From JBFMHP01 sp040752855 (GTDB lineage: Bacteria; Pseudomonadota; Gammaproteobacteria; RBG-16-57-12), in NCBI GenBank assembly GCA_040752855.1, contig JBFMHP010000032.1, positions 41,113-105,112 on the forward strand: DNA of 64,000 nucleotides, given 5' to 3'. This document shows positions 46,062 to 53,833 of the stretch, one piece after another (position 1 is the stretch's first letter; every line of letters begins with the position of its first letter). Both the position numbers and the translations under genes were made by a program. The notes under the pieces were generated by a model that worked only from the letters and a program-made list of their open reading frames with translations, was not told where the DNA came from and did no database searches.

Positions 46062-48662
46062 ATGAAAAGTGCAGAAATCCGCAAGGCATTCCTAGAGTTT
46101 TTCCGCGAGCGCGGTCATGAGATCGTGCCGAGCAGCCCGCTCGTGCCGGCCAACGATCCCACCCTGCTGTTTACCAACGCCGGGATGGTGCAGTTCAAGG
46201 ACATGTTCCTCGGCCGTGAACACCGCCATTACGTGCGCGCGGCGACCTCGCAGCGCTGCGTGCGCGCCGGCGGCAAGCACAACGATCTGGAGAACGTCGG
46301 CTACACCGCGCGGCACCACACCTTCTTCGAAATGCTCGGCAATTTCAGCTTCGGCGATTACTTCAAGCGCGATGCGATCCGCTATGCCTGGGAATTCCTC
46401 ACCCAAGTGTTGAAGCTGCCCCCCGAGCGCCTGTGGGTGACGGTCTTCGAGGAAGATGACGAGGCAGCGGATATCTGGCTCAAAGAAATCGGCGTCGATT
46501 CCAAACGCTTCTCGCGCATCGGCGCCAAGGATAACTTCTGGTCCATGGGTGATACCGGCCCGTGCGGCCCCTGCTCCGAGATCTTCTATGACCATGGCCC
46601 CAGCGTGGCCGGCGGCCCGCCGGGTTCGCCCGATGCCGACGGTGATCGCTACATCGAGATCTGGAACCTGGTGTTCATGCAGTTCGATCGCGCCGCCGCC
46701 GGCACGATGACCCCGCTGCCCAAGCCCTCGGTCGACACCGGCATGGGCCTGGAGCGTCTCGCTGCCGTAATGCAGGGCGTGCACAACAATTACGACATCG
46801 ATCTGTTCCGTAACCTGGTCAAGGCCGCCGCCGCGCTCGCAGGCGAAAAGGATCTCGCCAACAAATCGCTGCGCGTGATCGCCGATCACATCCGCGCCTG
46901 CGCCTTCCTGGTGGTCGACGGTGTGGTGCCGTCGAATGAAGGGCGCGGCTATGTGCTGCGCCGCATCATTCGCCGCGCCATCCGCCACGGCAACAAGTTG
47001 GGACTCAAAGGCGCGTTTTTCTACAAGCTGGTCGGCCCGCTGTGCGAGGAGATGGGCGCGGCCTATCCCGAGCTGCCCAAGGCGCGAGAGCAGGTCGAGC
47101 GCATCCTGCGCATGGAAGAAGAGCGCTTCGCCGAGACCCTGGACCAAGGCCTCCACATCCTGGAGCACGAGGTCGCCAAGCTCTCCGGCAAGGAGATCCC
47201 CGGCGAGGTCGTCTTCCGCCTGTACGATACCTATGGCTTCCCAGCGGATCTGACCGCGGACATCGCGCGTGAGCGCGGCCTGTCCATCGATCACGCGGGC
47301 TTTGAGCGCGAGATGTCCGCACAGCGCGAGCGGGCGCGCGCCGCCAGCCACTTCGAGGCCGACTACGGCAAGGCCATCAAGCTGGAAGGCAGCACCGAAT
47401 TCACCGGCTATGAGCAGCTGCGCAGCAACGCCAAGATCATCGGGCTCTACTGCGATGGCAATGCCGTCGAGCAATTGACCACCGGCGAGCAGGGTGTGGT
47501 GATCCTGGATCGCACGCCGTTTTATGCCGAATCCGGTGGCCAGGCCGGTGATGTCGGTGAATTGAGCGCCAAGAACGCCCGCTTCGAAGTGCGGGATACC
47601 AAGAAGCAAGGCGCCGAGGTCATCGGCCATTTGGGGCGTGTGGCGAGCGGCACGCTCAAGGTTGGCGATGCCGTCGAGGCCCGTGTCGACCAGGCAGCCC
47701 GCCGAGATACCGCCTATAATCATTCTGCCACTCATTTGCTGCACGCCGCGTTGCGCCGGGTTTTGGGGGAACATGTCACGCAAAAGGGATCGCTGGTCGA
47801 GGCGCAACGCCTGCGCTTTGACTTCTCCCATTTCGAAGCGGTGACCCCGGCGCAGCTGAAGGAAATCGAGTGCCTGGTCAACGAGCAGATCAGAAGCAAT
47901 CACGCGGTTGAAACGCGTGTGATGAGTCCGGATGAGGCAATCGCCGCGGGCGCCATGGCGTTGTTCGGCGAAAAATATGGTGATAAAGTGCGCGTGCTTC
48001 GCATGGGCGATTTTTCGATGGAATTGTGCGGCGGCACACACGTGGCGCGCACCGGCGACATCGGGCTGTTCAAGATCGTCTCCGAAGGCGGCGTGGCTGC
48101 CGGCGTGCGTCGTATCGAAGCGGTCACCGGCGCGCTGGCGCTCGAAGGCATCGATCGCCTGGAGAACCAGCTCGACCAGATTGCCGAGGCCGTGAAGGCA
48201 GGGCGGGACGATGCCGCTGCCAAGGTGGCGCAGTTGGCCGAGCGTGCCCGCGGTTTGGAAAAAGAACTTGAGCGCATCAAGGCGAAGCTCGCCAGCAGTG
48301 TCGGTTCGGATCTGGCGGGACAGGCGGTGGAGATCGGCGGCATCAAGGTGCTGGCCGCGAACCTGGAAGGCGCGGATGCGAAGAGCCTGCGCGACACCGT
48401 CGACCAGCTGAAAAATAAATTGGGAACCGCTGCGATTGTTCTAGCGTGTGTAAGCGAAGGCAAGGTCAGCCTCGTGGCGGGGGTGACCAAGGATGCGACC
48501 GCCAAGGTCAAGGCCGGCGACCTCGTGAACATGGTCGCGCAGCAGATCGGCGGGCGCGGCGGCGGCCGCCCGGACATGGCCCAGGCCGGCGGGACGGATG
48601 CGGCAGCGTTGCCGGCAGCACTCAAGTCGGTGCCGGCCTGGGTGCAACAACAAATTTCTTAG
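46062..48662 (+). CDS. alaS: alanine--tRNA ligase
   Basis: 866-residue class II synthetase. The N-terminal catalytic core starts EIRKAFLEFFRERGHEIVPSS; motif 2 lies near RCVRAGGKHNDLENVG, and GMGLERLAAVMQG is motif 3. The editing domain has HSATHLLHAALR and CGGTHVARTGDIG, giving the four zinc/editing ligands. A coiled coil and a C-Ala domain (GGRGGGRPDMAQAGG) end the chain. Length as expected. The recA-recX-alaS order is conserved in gammaproteobacteria. Confidence 0.98.
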   Translation: MKSAEIRKAFLEFFRERGHEIVPSSPLVPANDPTLLFTNAGMVQFKDMFLGREHRHYVRAATSQRCVRAGGKHNDLENVGYTARHHTFFEMLGNFSFGDYFKRDAIRYAWEFLTQVLKLPPERLWVTVFEEDDEAADIWLKEIGVDSKRFSRIGAKDNFWSMGDTGPCGPCSEIFYDHGPSVAGGPPGSPDADGDRYIEIWNLVFMQFDRAAAGTMTPLPKPSVDTGMGLERLAAVMQGVHNNYDIDLFRNLVKAAAALAGEKDLANKSLRVIADHIRACAFLVVDGVVPSNEGRGYVLRRIIRRAIRHGNKLGLKGAFFYKLVGPLCEEMGAAYPELPKAREQVERILRMEEERFAETLDQGLHILEHEVAKLSGKEIPGEVVFRLYDTYGFPADLTADIARERGLSIDHAGFEREMSAQRERARAASHFEADYGKAIKLEGSTEFTGYEQLRSNAKIIGLYCDGNAVEQLTTGEQGVVILDRTPFYAESGGQAGDVGELSAKNARFEVRDTKKQGAEVIGHLGRVASGTLKVGDAVEARVDQAARRDTAYNHSATHLLHAALRRVLGEHVTQKGSLVEAQRLRFDFSHFEAVTPAQLKEIECLVNEQIRSNHAVETRVMSPDEAIAAGAMALFGEKYGDKVRVLRMGDFSMELCGGTHVARTGDIGLFKIVSEGGVAAGVRRIEAVTGALALEGIDRLENQLDQIAEAVKAGRDDAAAKVAQLAERARGLEKELERIKAKLASSVGSDLAGQAVEIGGIKVLAANLEGADAKSLRDTVDQLKNKLGTAAIVLACVSEGKVSLVAGVTKDATAKVKAGDLVNMVAQQIGGRGGGRPDMAQAGGTDAAALPAALKSVPAWVQQQIS

Positions 48663-48739
48663 TGATTATTTGTAAGATTTTTCCTACAATAGGCTAAACT
48701 GTTAGGGTATGATGCAGTCATACCTTGAAAGATGGACTT

Positions 48740-49978
48740 ATGGCGCTAATAGTACAAAAGTATGGAGGCACCTCGGTAGGCAACCTGCAGCGTATCGAGA
48801 ATGTGGCTGAAAAGGTCATCAAATGGCAGCAGGCCGGTAACGACATCGTGGTGGTCGTATCCGCCATGAGCGGTGAAACCAACCGGTTGATCGAAATGGC
48901 CAAGACCATCGATCCCAAGGCGACGCCGCGCGAGCTGGACGTGTTGATGGCCACCGGCGAACAAGTGACGATCGCGCTGCTGGCGATTGCGCTGGAAAAA
49001 CGCGGTTGCAAGGCGCGCTCCTACACCGGTTCTCAGGTGCATATCCTCACGGATAACGCCTTCAACAAGGCGCGCATCAAGGAGATCGATGACAAGCGCA
49101 TGCGCAAGGTTCTGAGCGAAGGCCGTGTGGTGGTCGTCGCTGGATTCCAGGGCGTGGACGAAGAAGGCAACATCACCACGCTCGGGCGTGGTGGCTCCGA
49201 TACCTCGGCAGTCGCCCTGGCGGCCGCACTCAAGGCCGATGAATGCCAGATTTACACCGATGTGGACGGTGTATACACCACCGATCCACGGGTTGAGCCG
49301 CGCGCACGCCGGCTGGAGCGGATCACCTTCGAGGAAATGCTGGAGATGGCCAGCCTGGGTTCGAAGGTCTTGCAAATCCGCTCCGTGGAGTTCGCGGGCA
49401 AGTACAATGTGCCACTTCGAGTGTTGTCTACCTTCGAAGAGGAAGGTAAAGGCACCTTGATAACCTATGAGGAAGAAGCAATGGAAGAAGCGCGTATCGC
49501 GGGGATCGCGTTCAATCGGGATGAAGCTAAGCTCACCGTGATTGGTGTGCCGGATCAACCGGGTGTTGCCTACCGTATCCTGAGTCCGGTCGGCGATGCT
49601 AATATCGAAGTCGACATGATCGTGCAGAATGTCGGTGAAGACGGCAAGACCGACTTTACCTTCACCGTCCACAGAAACGACTACGCCAAGGCGCTCGAAA
49701 TACTACAAAAAACGGCGCGCGAACTCGGGGCTGAGAAAGTGACTGGCGACACCAATATCGTAAAGATATCGCTGGTCGGAGTCGGGATGCGGTCCCATGC
49801 CGGTATCGCCAGCAAGATGTTCGAAGCGCTGGCCAAGGAGCGGATCAATATCCAGATGATCTCAACCTCCGAGATCAAGATCTCGGTCGTGGTGGATGAG
49901 AAATACCTCGAGCTGGGCGTGCGCACCCTGCACTCTGCGTTCGAGCTGGACAAAGCGCCAAGCACTGCAGTGGCCTAA
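48740..49978 (+). CDS. lysC: aspartate kinase
   Basis: 412-residue monofunctional aspartokinase starting the lysine, threonine and methionine pathway. The N-terminal VQKYGGTSVGN and the GFQGVDEEGNITTLGRGGSDTSA region form the catalytic site. Two C-terminal ACT domains (from about residues 265 and 345; VIGVPDQPGVAYRIL, LVGVGMRSHAGIASKMF) imply feedback control by lysine and/or threonine. The ATG at 48740 follows a GAAAGATGGA stretch; the in-frame TTG upstream is less likely. Only 77 bases separate it from alaS, so no lysine riboswitch fits. Confidence 0.96.
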   Translation: MALIVQKYGGTSVGNLQRIENVAEKVIKWQQAGNDIVVVVSAMSGETNRLIEMAKTIDPKATPRELDVLMATGEQVTIALLAIALEKRGCKARSYTGSQVHILTDNAFNKARIKEIDDKRMRKVLSEGRVVVVAGFQGVDEEGNITTLGRGGSDTSAVALAAALKADECQIYTDVDGVYTTDPRVEPRARRLERITFEEMLEMASLGSKVLQIRSVEFAGKYNVPLRVLSTFEEEGKGTLITYEEEAMEEARIAGIAFNRDEAKLTVIGVPDQPGVAYRILSPVGDANIEVDMIVQNVGEDGKTDFTFTVHRNDYAKALEILQKTARELGAEKVTGDTNIVKISLVGVGMRSHAGIASKMFEALAKERINIQMISTSEIKISVVVDEKYLELGVRTLHSAFELDKAPSTAVA

Positions 49979-50171
49979 TTTGATTTATCGGGAGTAGCGA
50001 GAGTTTCGCGATATTTAAGGGTGCTTTAATTGAGAAAGTGGCACTCTTTAACAATTGTTCACACGTAGTTGCCAAAATCAGGCTGCATCGGTTCCAATAA
50101 TGGCCGATAATTAGAGAAGGCTAATATTGATGTCGGCCTGGTGCTGGTAGTAATTAAACAGGAGATATGAA

Positions 50172-50369
50172 ATGTTGATATTGACACGCCGCGTTGGTGA
50201 AACCCTGATCATTGGTGATGACGTCACCGTGACCGTGCTGGGCGTGAAGGGCAATCAAGTGCGTATTGGTGTCAATGCGCCCAAGGATGTCTCAGTTCAT
50301 CGCGAAGAGATTTATCAGCGCATCCAAGCTGAAAAGAGTCAGCAGAGTTCTGAAGAAACCGTCGAATAA
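50172..50369 (+). CDS. csrA: carbon storage regulator CsrA
   Basis: 65-residue RNA-binding translational regulator. MLILTRRVGETLIIGDDV and VRIGVNAPKDVSVHREEIY form the beta strands that bind GGA motifs; the RNA-contacting Arg (HREEIY, about residue 44) is present. The ribosome site itself reads CAGGAGAT, so a GGA motif overlaps initiation, compatible with autoregulation as in E. coli. Position after lysC and before the tRNA genes is conserved in gammaproteobacteria. Confidence 0.98.
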   Translation: MLILTRRVGETLIIGDDVTVTVLGVKGNQVRIGVNAPKDVSVHREEIYQRIQAEKSQQSSEETVE

Positions 50370-50395
50370 ACTCCGAGGCACTTCCATCTGCTATG

Positions 50396-50428
50396 AAAGC
50401 GAAGCCGAATACCGCTTCGCTTTTTTTT
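50396..50428 (+). terminator. intrinsic terminator of csrA
   Basis: AAAGCGAAGC and GCTTCGCTTT form a perfect 10-bp stem with an 8-base loop, running into eight T. It lies 27 bases after the csrA stop. Confidence 0.92.
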
Positions 50429-50523
50429 GTGCATGAATCACCGTCACAAACACAAGGCTTGCGCCCGGCGCAGGTTTGACTGCAAGAAAGCAGATCAGAT
50501 CGCGAAAAAACTTCTTTATCAGG

Positions 50524-50552
50524 TTCACAAGCCCACTGATTTCTGCCAGAAT
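50524..50552 (+). promoter_or_regulatory. putative promoter of tRNA-Ser
   Basis: TTCACA at 50524, a 17-base spacer and CAGAAT at 50547, followed by a GC-rich discriminator (AGCGCGCT) typical of stringently controlled stable-RNA genes. It lies about 30 bases upstream of the mature tRNA 5' end. Confidence 0.45.
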
Positions 50553-50589
50553 AGCGCGCTGTGAAATTGCACAGCCGGTAGTATGTTAC

Positions 50590-50679
50590 GGAGAGCTGGC
50601 CGAGAGGACGAAGGCGCACCCCTGCTAAGGGTGTATAGGGGAAACTCTATCGAGGGTTCGAATCCCTCGCTCTCCGCCA
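50590..50679 (+). tRNA. tRNA-Ser (GCT)
   Basis: 90-base class II tRNA with acceptor GGAGAGC paired to GCTCTCC and an encoded GCCA end. The anticodon stem CACCC/GGGTG carries loop CTGCTAA, so the anticodon is GCT, reading AGC and AGU. The long variable arm and the T loop GTTCGAATC are present. It matches the serV position after csrA in enterobacteria. Confidence 0.97.
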
Positions 50680-50719
50680 TCTTTGGGATGGGCCCTAACA
50701 AGGACCCATCCCAAAGATG
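50678..50719 (+). terminator. long hairpin directly after tRNA-Ser
   Basis: CATCTTTGGGATGGG pairs perfectly over 15 bp with CCCATCCCAAAGATG, overlapping the last two bases of the tRNA CCA. There is no T tract, so it may act as a processing or 3'-end structure rather than a classic terminator. Confidence 0.6.
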
Positions 50720-50852
50720 GAAGAATGGTGGATGCGAACCCTCGATACTCAAATGAGTGGTTCGACTAAATGGCGTAGCTATCTAGAACGCAGCAGTTCA
50801 GTGGCTTGACATCCAAATAGCGCATACGGATAATGCGCACCTCACAATCAAA

Positions 50853-50929
50853 GCGCCCGTAGCTCAGTTGGATAGAGTACCAGGCTACGAACTTGGTGGT
50901 CGGGAGTTCGAATCTCTCCGGGCGCGCCA
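50853..50929 (+). tRNA. tRNA-Arg (ACG)
   Basis: 77-base tRNA with acceptor GCGCCCG/CGGGCGC and encoded CCA. The anticodon stem CCAGG/CTTGG carries loop CTACGAA, so the anticodon is ACG (A34 would be edited to inosine), reading CGU, CGC and CGA. The D arm has AGCTCAGTTGGATAGAG and the T loop GTTCGAATC. In E. coli several identical tRNA-Arg(ACG) genes follow serV; here one intact copy remains. Confidence 0.97.
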
Positions 50930-51236
50930 TATAAACGACTGAGGCCCACCTTGCGTGGGCCTCAGTCGTTTATCGATCCACTAGATTCGAACTCCCGACA
51001 TCAAATGACTGAGTTCGACGCAGCGCCGCAGGCGCGAAGAACGTTGCCGCGCAGCGGCGACGGCCCCGCAGGGGTGAGGGCCAAAGGCCCGAATAATCTC
51101 TCCGGGCGCGCCATATAAACGACTAAGGCCCACTTCGCGTGGGCCTTACGTTTAACGATCCGCCAGATTCGAACTCCCGACATCAAGTGACTGAGTTCGA
51201 CGCAGCTCCGCAGGCGCGAAGAACGTTGCCGCGCGA
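50911..51236 (+). repeat. imperfect tandem duplication containing a tRNA-Arg 3' end
   Basis: The unit starting at 50911 (3' end of tRNA-Arg, hairpin, inverted T-arm sequence, CGAAGAACGTTGCCGCG) recurs from 51094 with substitutions and ends near 51236. The second copy holds 24 bases of the tRNA 3' end (51094-51117) but no complete tRNA. A third, more degenerate inverted T-arm copy is at 51243. It explains most of the region to about 51300. Confidence 0.8.
50933..50971 (+). terminator. 17-bp perfect hairpin after tRNA-Arg
   Basis: AAACGACTGAGGCCCAC pairs with GTGGGCCTCAGTCGTTT around a 5-base loop, ending in TTTA. It lies three bases after the tRNA CCA and should end the tRNA transcript. Confidence 0.75.
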
Positions 51237-51338
51237 CATACAAGATTCGAATTCCCGGCACTTGCACTGGCCGAGTTCAACGCACCTCCAACGGAGACCC
51301 TGCAAGCCCGTATCACATCTCCGAACCAGACTGATCTT

Positions 51339-51572
51339 CTACGGACTAATACCCGAGGTAATATACACCCCTTCCTCAGTAGCCCTGATCTCATCGGCCA
51401 GGCTGCGATGGTGCAGATCTTCCTCGGTCTCCCTGAGCGCCCGGCTCTTTGTTTTGCCGGCATTGAACATCAGCTGGCGTAAGACCGCGTTGATGTCATT
51501 CGGTGGTACTTGCAGCTCCTGCAAGAGTATATAGATCTCTCGATCGATCGTGATGTTGACTTGTTCGCCCAT
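51339..51572 (-). CDS. small ribbon-helix-helix-like protein, antitoxin-like
   Basis: 77 residues, acidic C-terminus. The N-terminal EQVNITIDREIYILLQEL has the beta-strand-plus-helix look of a ribbon-helix-helix DNA-binding domain, and a second helix (NAVLRQLMFNAGKTKSRAL) follows. The rest (ETEEDLHHRSLADEIRATEEG) is charged, as in antitoxins that wrap a toxin. A perfect GAGGAGGT site precedes the ATG at 51572, so it is probably expressed. No toxin gene lies beside it: downstream is the tRNA repeat region and upstream a gene-free stretch. I do not recognise a named family. Confidence 0.55.
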   Translation of the reverse strand: MGEQVNITIDREIYILLQELQVPPNDINAVLRQLMFNAGKTKSRALRETEEDLHHRSLADEIRATEEGVYITSGISP

Positions 51573-51915
51573 GATACTTACCTCCTCGCAGGGGGGATTT
51601 TTAAACTGTAGCCCATGTGAGCGAAATAACAAGGCAAAAAACTCAAGAATAAGACGGCCCAATTATTATGAAGATGCGGTGTGATGAACTGAAGCCTATT
51701 GTTCCATCCGGGAACGAAGTATATCTTGAAGTGCTGCCCACGTATCACAGTCATCAAATGCATGATACACATTGGGTGAATATTCAGCGTGGTCTCATCA
51801 CGCCGAGGCCACACCGACGCGCGCCAGTTGATGGCTGTGCACAACATCAATAAACGGTCGCCATGCAAAAAACCTTCGATCAATTCATCATTGCTGCACG
51901 GAGGGCGGTGCAAGT
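51573..51915. other. region between the RHH-like gene and the SEC-C gene
   Basis: 343 bases. ORFs of about 60-110 residues on both strands here show no coding character. The right end (from the ATG at 51863) appears to encode the displaced N-terminus of the next gene (see that entry). Confidence 0.5.
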
Positions 51916-53370
51916 TTGGTGCCCGCGTACGCGCATGGCTTCCTCACCGCGGTGGTCCTGAGCCCCGACGAGCCGGATAACTATCCATGGCTGCAAACAC
52001 TGCTGGGCGCAGCGACTGAATCAATGCCCCCTGACACGTTGCAGCAACTTGCGCGTGAGGCATGCGCGGAGATGGACGCACCGCTGCAAGCAGGCAACTT
52101 TGCTCCCTTGATCAAAGATGCGGCAGACTGTACGCGCTGGTGCCAGGGTTTCCTCGCAATGGTCAGTCTTGCCAATGACGCCTGGCGTGAGTTCAATGAA
52201 ACCTATATCGATGCCGGCAAGGCAATGTTGTTCATGAATCTTATTGCCGATCCGAAGCTGTTTGCGGATCTGAAGATCTCCCCGCTTTCGCATGCGCAAT
52301 TCGTGCGCGAATGCACCCCGGATGTCGCTTCGGCGGTGCGCAAAATCGCGGCGATTGTTTCCGCCGATGCCGCTATGCTCGACATGTTCGAGACGGAGGA
52401 TCTGCCCGAACCGTGGTGCGAGGAAGACCTGCGTGCGCTGAGCGACGAGGCCTTGATGGAGGAATTGATCGCACTCGAGGATCGCGTTCCGCGCGTTATG
52501 ATCGACGAATGCATCCGGCGCGGCGCAGCGTTCGTCCCGCGGTTGCGCGCACACGTGAACCGCGACCAGGTCTGGCCCGAGTCCGGTTCAGACGGAGAAT
52601 GGTGGGCGATCCTGCATACCGTGCACATTCTCGGCGCCGTCCCCGGCCGCGAGGCCGCCCACACATTGCTCGAAGTGATGCAGCGCATGCAAGATCACCC
52701 AGCGGATCACCTTTGGGATTGGGTGGGTGCCTGGCCGGTCTTTTTCCAGAACAAGCGCGAGCACGCGCACGCCGGCCTCGAGGCCATCTTCTCCAACAGC
52801 CACAACGATCCCTTGCTGCGCTATTCCGCCCTGGAGTGCCTGGTGGAAGCCGCGCATGCCGCCGGCGCAGAGACTCTGGAGCCGCTGCTCGATCGCATCG
52901 CGCGGATCGTCGAGGATCAGGAGGGGCAGGAACTCCTGCGCGAATTTGCCGGATATTTGTTACTCGATTTTCCGCGCACTCGTCATCGCCCGGTGCTGGA
53001 ACGCGCCGCCCAGGAACGCGCACACAGACCGGGCGCGGCCATACCATTTACCCTTGATGGCATAAACCGCGCGTTTACCAGAGCCAGTGACAATCCCTGT
53101 TGGGACTATCACCAAAATTACCTACGTTTCTACAACCCCGCCGAAATTATTGGGCGGCAGCAACGCTGGCGCGAAGAAGATGCGCGCGATGGTGAGGGCG
53201 ATGACGTAATTGACTATCAAGACGAATACGACTGGATCACCGCCGAACCCTATGTCCGCCCCGAACCCAAGATCGGCCGCAACGACCCCTGCCCCTGCGG
53301 TAGCGGCAAGAAGTACAAGAAATGCTGCATGAACAGCGAAGCGGCGAGTGATAATCTGTTTGAGGCGTGA
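51916..53370 (+). CDS. UPF0149/DUF1186-like protein with SEC-C zinc motif, N-terminus possibly frameshifted
   Basis: 484 residues in the open frame. The N-terminus resembles YecA/UPF0149 proteins (YAHGFLTAVVLSPDEPDN, then ADCTRWCQGFLAMV). The middle has helical repeats like DUF1186 (WAILHTVHILGAVPGREAAHTLLEVM). The C-terminal KIGRNDPCPCGSGKKYKKCC is a SEC-C zinc motif like that of SecA. Oddity: the open frame lacks an ATG near its start, whereas an ATG at 51863 in another frame encodes MQKTFDQFIIA, which looks like the missing beginning. One indel near 51890-51905 would join them. Otherwise translation starts at TTG 51916 or GTG 51919. Function unknown; no operon partner. Confidence 0.65.
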   Translation: MVPAYAHGFLTAVVLSPDEPDNYPWLQTLLGAATESMPPDTLQQLAREACAEMDAPLQAGNFAPLIKDAADCTRWCQGFLAMVSLANDAWREFNETYIDAGKAMLFMNLIADPKLFADLKISPLSHAQFVRECTPDVASAVRKIAAIVSADAAMLDMFETEDLPEPWCEEDLRALSDEALMEELIALEDRVPRVMIDECIRRGAAFVPRLRAHVNRDQVWPESGSDGEWWAILHTVHILGAVPGREAAHTLLEVMQRMQDHPADHLWDWVGAWPVFFQNKREHAHAGLEAIFSNSHNDPLLRYSALECLVEAAHAAGAETLEPLLDRIARIVEDQEGQELLREFAGYLLLDFPRTRHRPVLERAAQERAHRPGAAIPFTLDGINRAFTRASDNPCWDYHQNYLRFYNPAEIIGRQQRWREEDARDGEGDDVIDYQDEYDWITAEPYVRPEPKIGRNDPCPCGSGKKYKKCCMNSEAASDNLFEA

Positions 53371-53460
53371 GCGGCTCGAAGCGAGCTACGATTCAGCGTT
53401 TGTGAGCGAGGGGAAAGGTGTGGCCTTCGACAATGCAGAGCTATGTTGTCGTCTTATTAA

Positions 53461-53666
53461 CCCGGCAACAAAATAGATCTGTTTTTTTGTTCCCTCTCCC
53501 TCAGGGAGAGGGCTAGGGTGAGGGGGGTAATATCTTGATTTTACTCCCTCATCCTGTCCTTCTCGACTCGGGTTCCGGACTTCGTCCTACCGACTCCATC
53601 CATGGAGTCGTCCCTGAGGGAGAAGGGATGTCTTAAAACGTGTGACAGATGTATTTGGCTGCCGGG
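53461..53666. mobile_element. 206-bp MITE-like element with TTAA flanks
   Basis: The ends begin CCCGGCA and are inverted over about 22 bp with three mismatches. TTAA lies on both sides (53457-53460 and 53667-53670). The interior contains two CCCTCTCCC-type palindromes and no ORF. Shares the CCCGG tip and TTAA target with the element at 5571-5747, but the rest differs. Fills most of the gap between the SEC-C gene and the WYL regulator. Confidence 0.7.
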
Positions 53667-53833
53667 TTAATAGTATTTATCCACTGCTCGCAGTAGGGGA
53701 GCTATGAATAACTCCATCCTGAAATTCTCAGAGCACGGGAAGCGAAATCTAGACATTGAAAACCGTTGCCTCCCGGACCAAAAGCTGGTAATTTTTTGAA
53801 AAATTCCAATGAGTGCAGGCGCAGTACCAAACT

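Noticed and set aside
46092..48041. 649-codon minus-strand ORF opposite alaS
   Set aside because: Mirror of alaS codon bias; low-complexity His/Gly/Ala translation without recognisable motifs.
48663..48739. Lysine riboswitch or attenuator before lysC
   Set aside because: Only 77 bases lie between alaS and lysC, too few for the known lysine riboswitch, and no terminator hairpin is seen.
50272..50619. Minus-strand ORF across csrA end and tRNA-Ser
   Set aside because: Overlaps csrA, its terminator and a tRNA gene.
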